Below are positions 63,066-64,000 of a stretch of 64,000 nucleotides of DNA, piece after piece. The notes under the pieces were generated by a model. It did not search any database. It was not told where the DNA came from and saw only the letters and a program-made list of their open reading frames with translations. A program made the position numbers and the translations under genes. Within the stretch, counting starts at the first letter, position 1, and every line of letters starts with the position of its first letter. The stretch is from Streptomyces sp. SID8352 (GTDB taxonomy: Bacteria; Actinomycetota; Actinomycetes; Streptomycetales; Streptomycetaceae): positions 1 to 64,000 of the forward strand of contig NZ_WWGX01000001.1 of NCBI RefSeq assembly GCF_009862265.1. Reading direction: 5' to 3'.

Positions 63066-63761
63066 ATGAGCAAGCGAGCAGTCCTGGAGGTGATCGCCCT
63101 CGACGTCGAGGACGCGGTCGCCGCCCAGGCCGGAGGCGCCGACCGCCTCGAACTGGTCACCGACATGGCCGCGGACGGTCTCACCCCGTCGACCGGGACC
63201 GTCGCCGCGATCCGCGCCGCCGTCGACATCGACCTCCGGGTGATGCTGCGGCTCGCCGACGGCTTCGCCGCCGGTGACGTCGACCGGCTCGCGGAGCTGG
63301 CCGGGGAGCTGCGGGAGACCGCCGGGGCCACCCAGTTCGTGCTCGGCTTCCTCGGCGCCGACGGCGATCTGGACGTCGACGCCGTGGAGCGTGTCGCCGG
63401 GGCCCTGGACGGCTGCCGGTGGACCTTCCACCGCGCCATCGACCGGGCCGCCGACCGCGACGCCCTGCGCAAGCGGCTCGCGGACTTCCCCGGCCTGGAC
63501 ACCTATCTGACGGCCGGTGCCGCCGACGGCGTCGACGAGGGACTGGCCACCCTGATCGCCGAGGCGGAGCGGCACGGCGAGCACGGCTACGAGCAGCAGC
63601 TCCTCGTCGGCGGCGGCCTGCGCCTGGACCACGTGCCCACGCTGCTGGAGGCCGGCATCGACGGTTTCCACATCGGCGGCGCGGCCCGTCCGGAGGGCTG
63701 GGACGGCCCGGTGTCGGCGGAGTCGGTCGCCCAGTGGCGGGCCGTGCTGGACGCGAAGTGA
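63066..63761 (+). CDS. cutC: CutC-family copper homeostasis/TIM-barrel protein
   Basis: This 231-residue TIM-barrel protein matches CutC over most of its length: VLEVIALDVEDAVAAQAGGA, DRLELVTDMAADGLTPSTG, WTFHRAIDRAADRDALRK and GFHIGGAARPEGW. CutC was named for copper tolerance, but its enzymatic role is not established. The dre-like site upstream instead suggests a link with amino-sugar metabolism. The ATG at 63066 gives the usual SKRAVLEV start. A strong terminator follows. Confidence 0.92.
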   Translation: MSKRAVLEVIALDVEDAVAAQAGGADRLELVTDMAADGLTPSTGTVAAIRAAVDIDLRVMLRLADGFAAGDVDRLAELAGELRETAGATQFVLGFLGADGDLDVDAVERVAGALDGCRWTFHRAIDRAADRDALRKRLADFPGLDTYLTAGAADGVDEGLATLIAEAERHGEHGYEQQLLVGGGLRLDHVPTLLEAGIDGFHIGGAARPEGWDGPVSAESVAQWRAVLDAK

Positions 63762-63766
63762 CCCCC

Positions 63767-63807
63767 GGTGGGGAGGCACCGGGCGGCGTGCCCGGTGCCT
63801 CCCCACC
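63767..63807 (+). terminator. Terminator after cutC
   Basis: Perfect 18-bp arms (63767-63784 and 63790-63807) with a 5-nt loop begin 5 bp after the stop codon. The remaining 63808-64000 shows no gene. Confidence 0.88.
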
Positions 63808-64000
63808 GACGCGCCGTCCCCCGGAGACCCCGGGCGGACCGGGCAGGGCGAGCACGCGCCGCCCGGCGGCCGTGGGCGCCCGTCGTCCGGTGCGGGGCCG
63901 TGTCCGACGGGGCGCGGGCGGCCGTGGAGGCCGTGACGACCGGGTGCCGTTGAGGCCGCGCTGACGCTCGTGGCCGCGACCGGGCCCTCGTGACGGTCGT

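Overview
The window is chromosomal DNA from a high-GC actinomycete, almost certainly a Streptomyces. Codon third positions are strongly G/C and GTG starts are common. The gene order (phoU/phoR-phoP, carD-ispD-ispF-cysS-rlmB, msiK, cdgB, nagK-nagA, otsA, gpgS, threonine synthase-MoaD-cold shock-groEL2, murQ-rpiR, cutC) matches, from memory, the conserved core around SCO4228-SCO4315 of S. coelicolor. I ran no database search.

Layout. 1-4.1 kb: phosphate control (phoU divergent from phoR-phoP, with PHO boxes between) and a small lipoprotein. 4.1-13.6 kb: housekeeping genes (CarD, MEP isoprenoid enzymes IspD/IspF, CysS, RlmB, a DoxX-type membrane protein, a sugar nucleotidyltransferase). 13.9-15.0 kb: MsiK, the shared ATPase of sugar ABC importers. 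15.25-19.96 kb: a tRNA-Thr(TGT) gene carrying a decayed AICE-type integrative element, bounded by a 43-bp identical repeat; it keeps int, xis, a GntR/KorSA-like repressor and its operators, but rep has lost its 5' end and no transfer gene is visible. 20-34 kb: a less conserved stretch with a decayed darG antitoxin, two MFS exporters, an APH(6)-type kinase, a quinone oxidoreductase-like protein, a pentapeptide-repeat protein, a lipoprotein M1 peptidase, a NarL-type two-component pair, TerD and an ArfB-like rescue factor. 34.5-46.7 kb: flavin reductase, the diguanylate cyclase CdgB behind a BldD-like palindrome, a carbohydrate-binding membrane protein, a sugar kinase, nagK-nagA behind DasR-type (dre) sites, an orphan sugar-binding lipoprotein, otsB, otsA and gpgS. 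46.9-51.3 kb: a SAM-I riboswitch ahead of a threonine-synthase-family enzyme fused translationally to a diglycine sulfur carrier, then a cold-shock protein and groEL2 behind a CIRCE element. 51.4-56.0 kb: an apparent accessory cassette with a hexapeptide-repeat acyltransferase, a GT2 glycosyltransferase, an extended SDR epimerase/dehydratase, a 78-residue protein and a XRE regulator. 56-64 kb: murQ, its RpiR regulator, several small proteins and cutC behind another dre-like site.

The amino-sugar theme recurs: DasR-like sites precede nagK-nagA, possibly msiK, and cutC, and murQ/rpiR recycle MurNAc-6-phosphate. The two most promising leads for new biology are the SAM-riboswitch-controlled threonine-synthase/sulfur-carrier pair, which looks like a methionine-pathway enzyme rather than a threonine one, and the XRE/small-protein/SDR/GT2/acyltransferase cassette inserted after groEL2.
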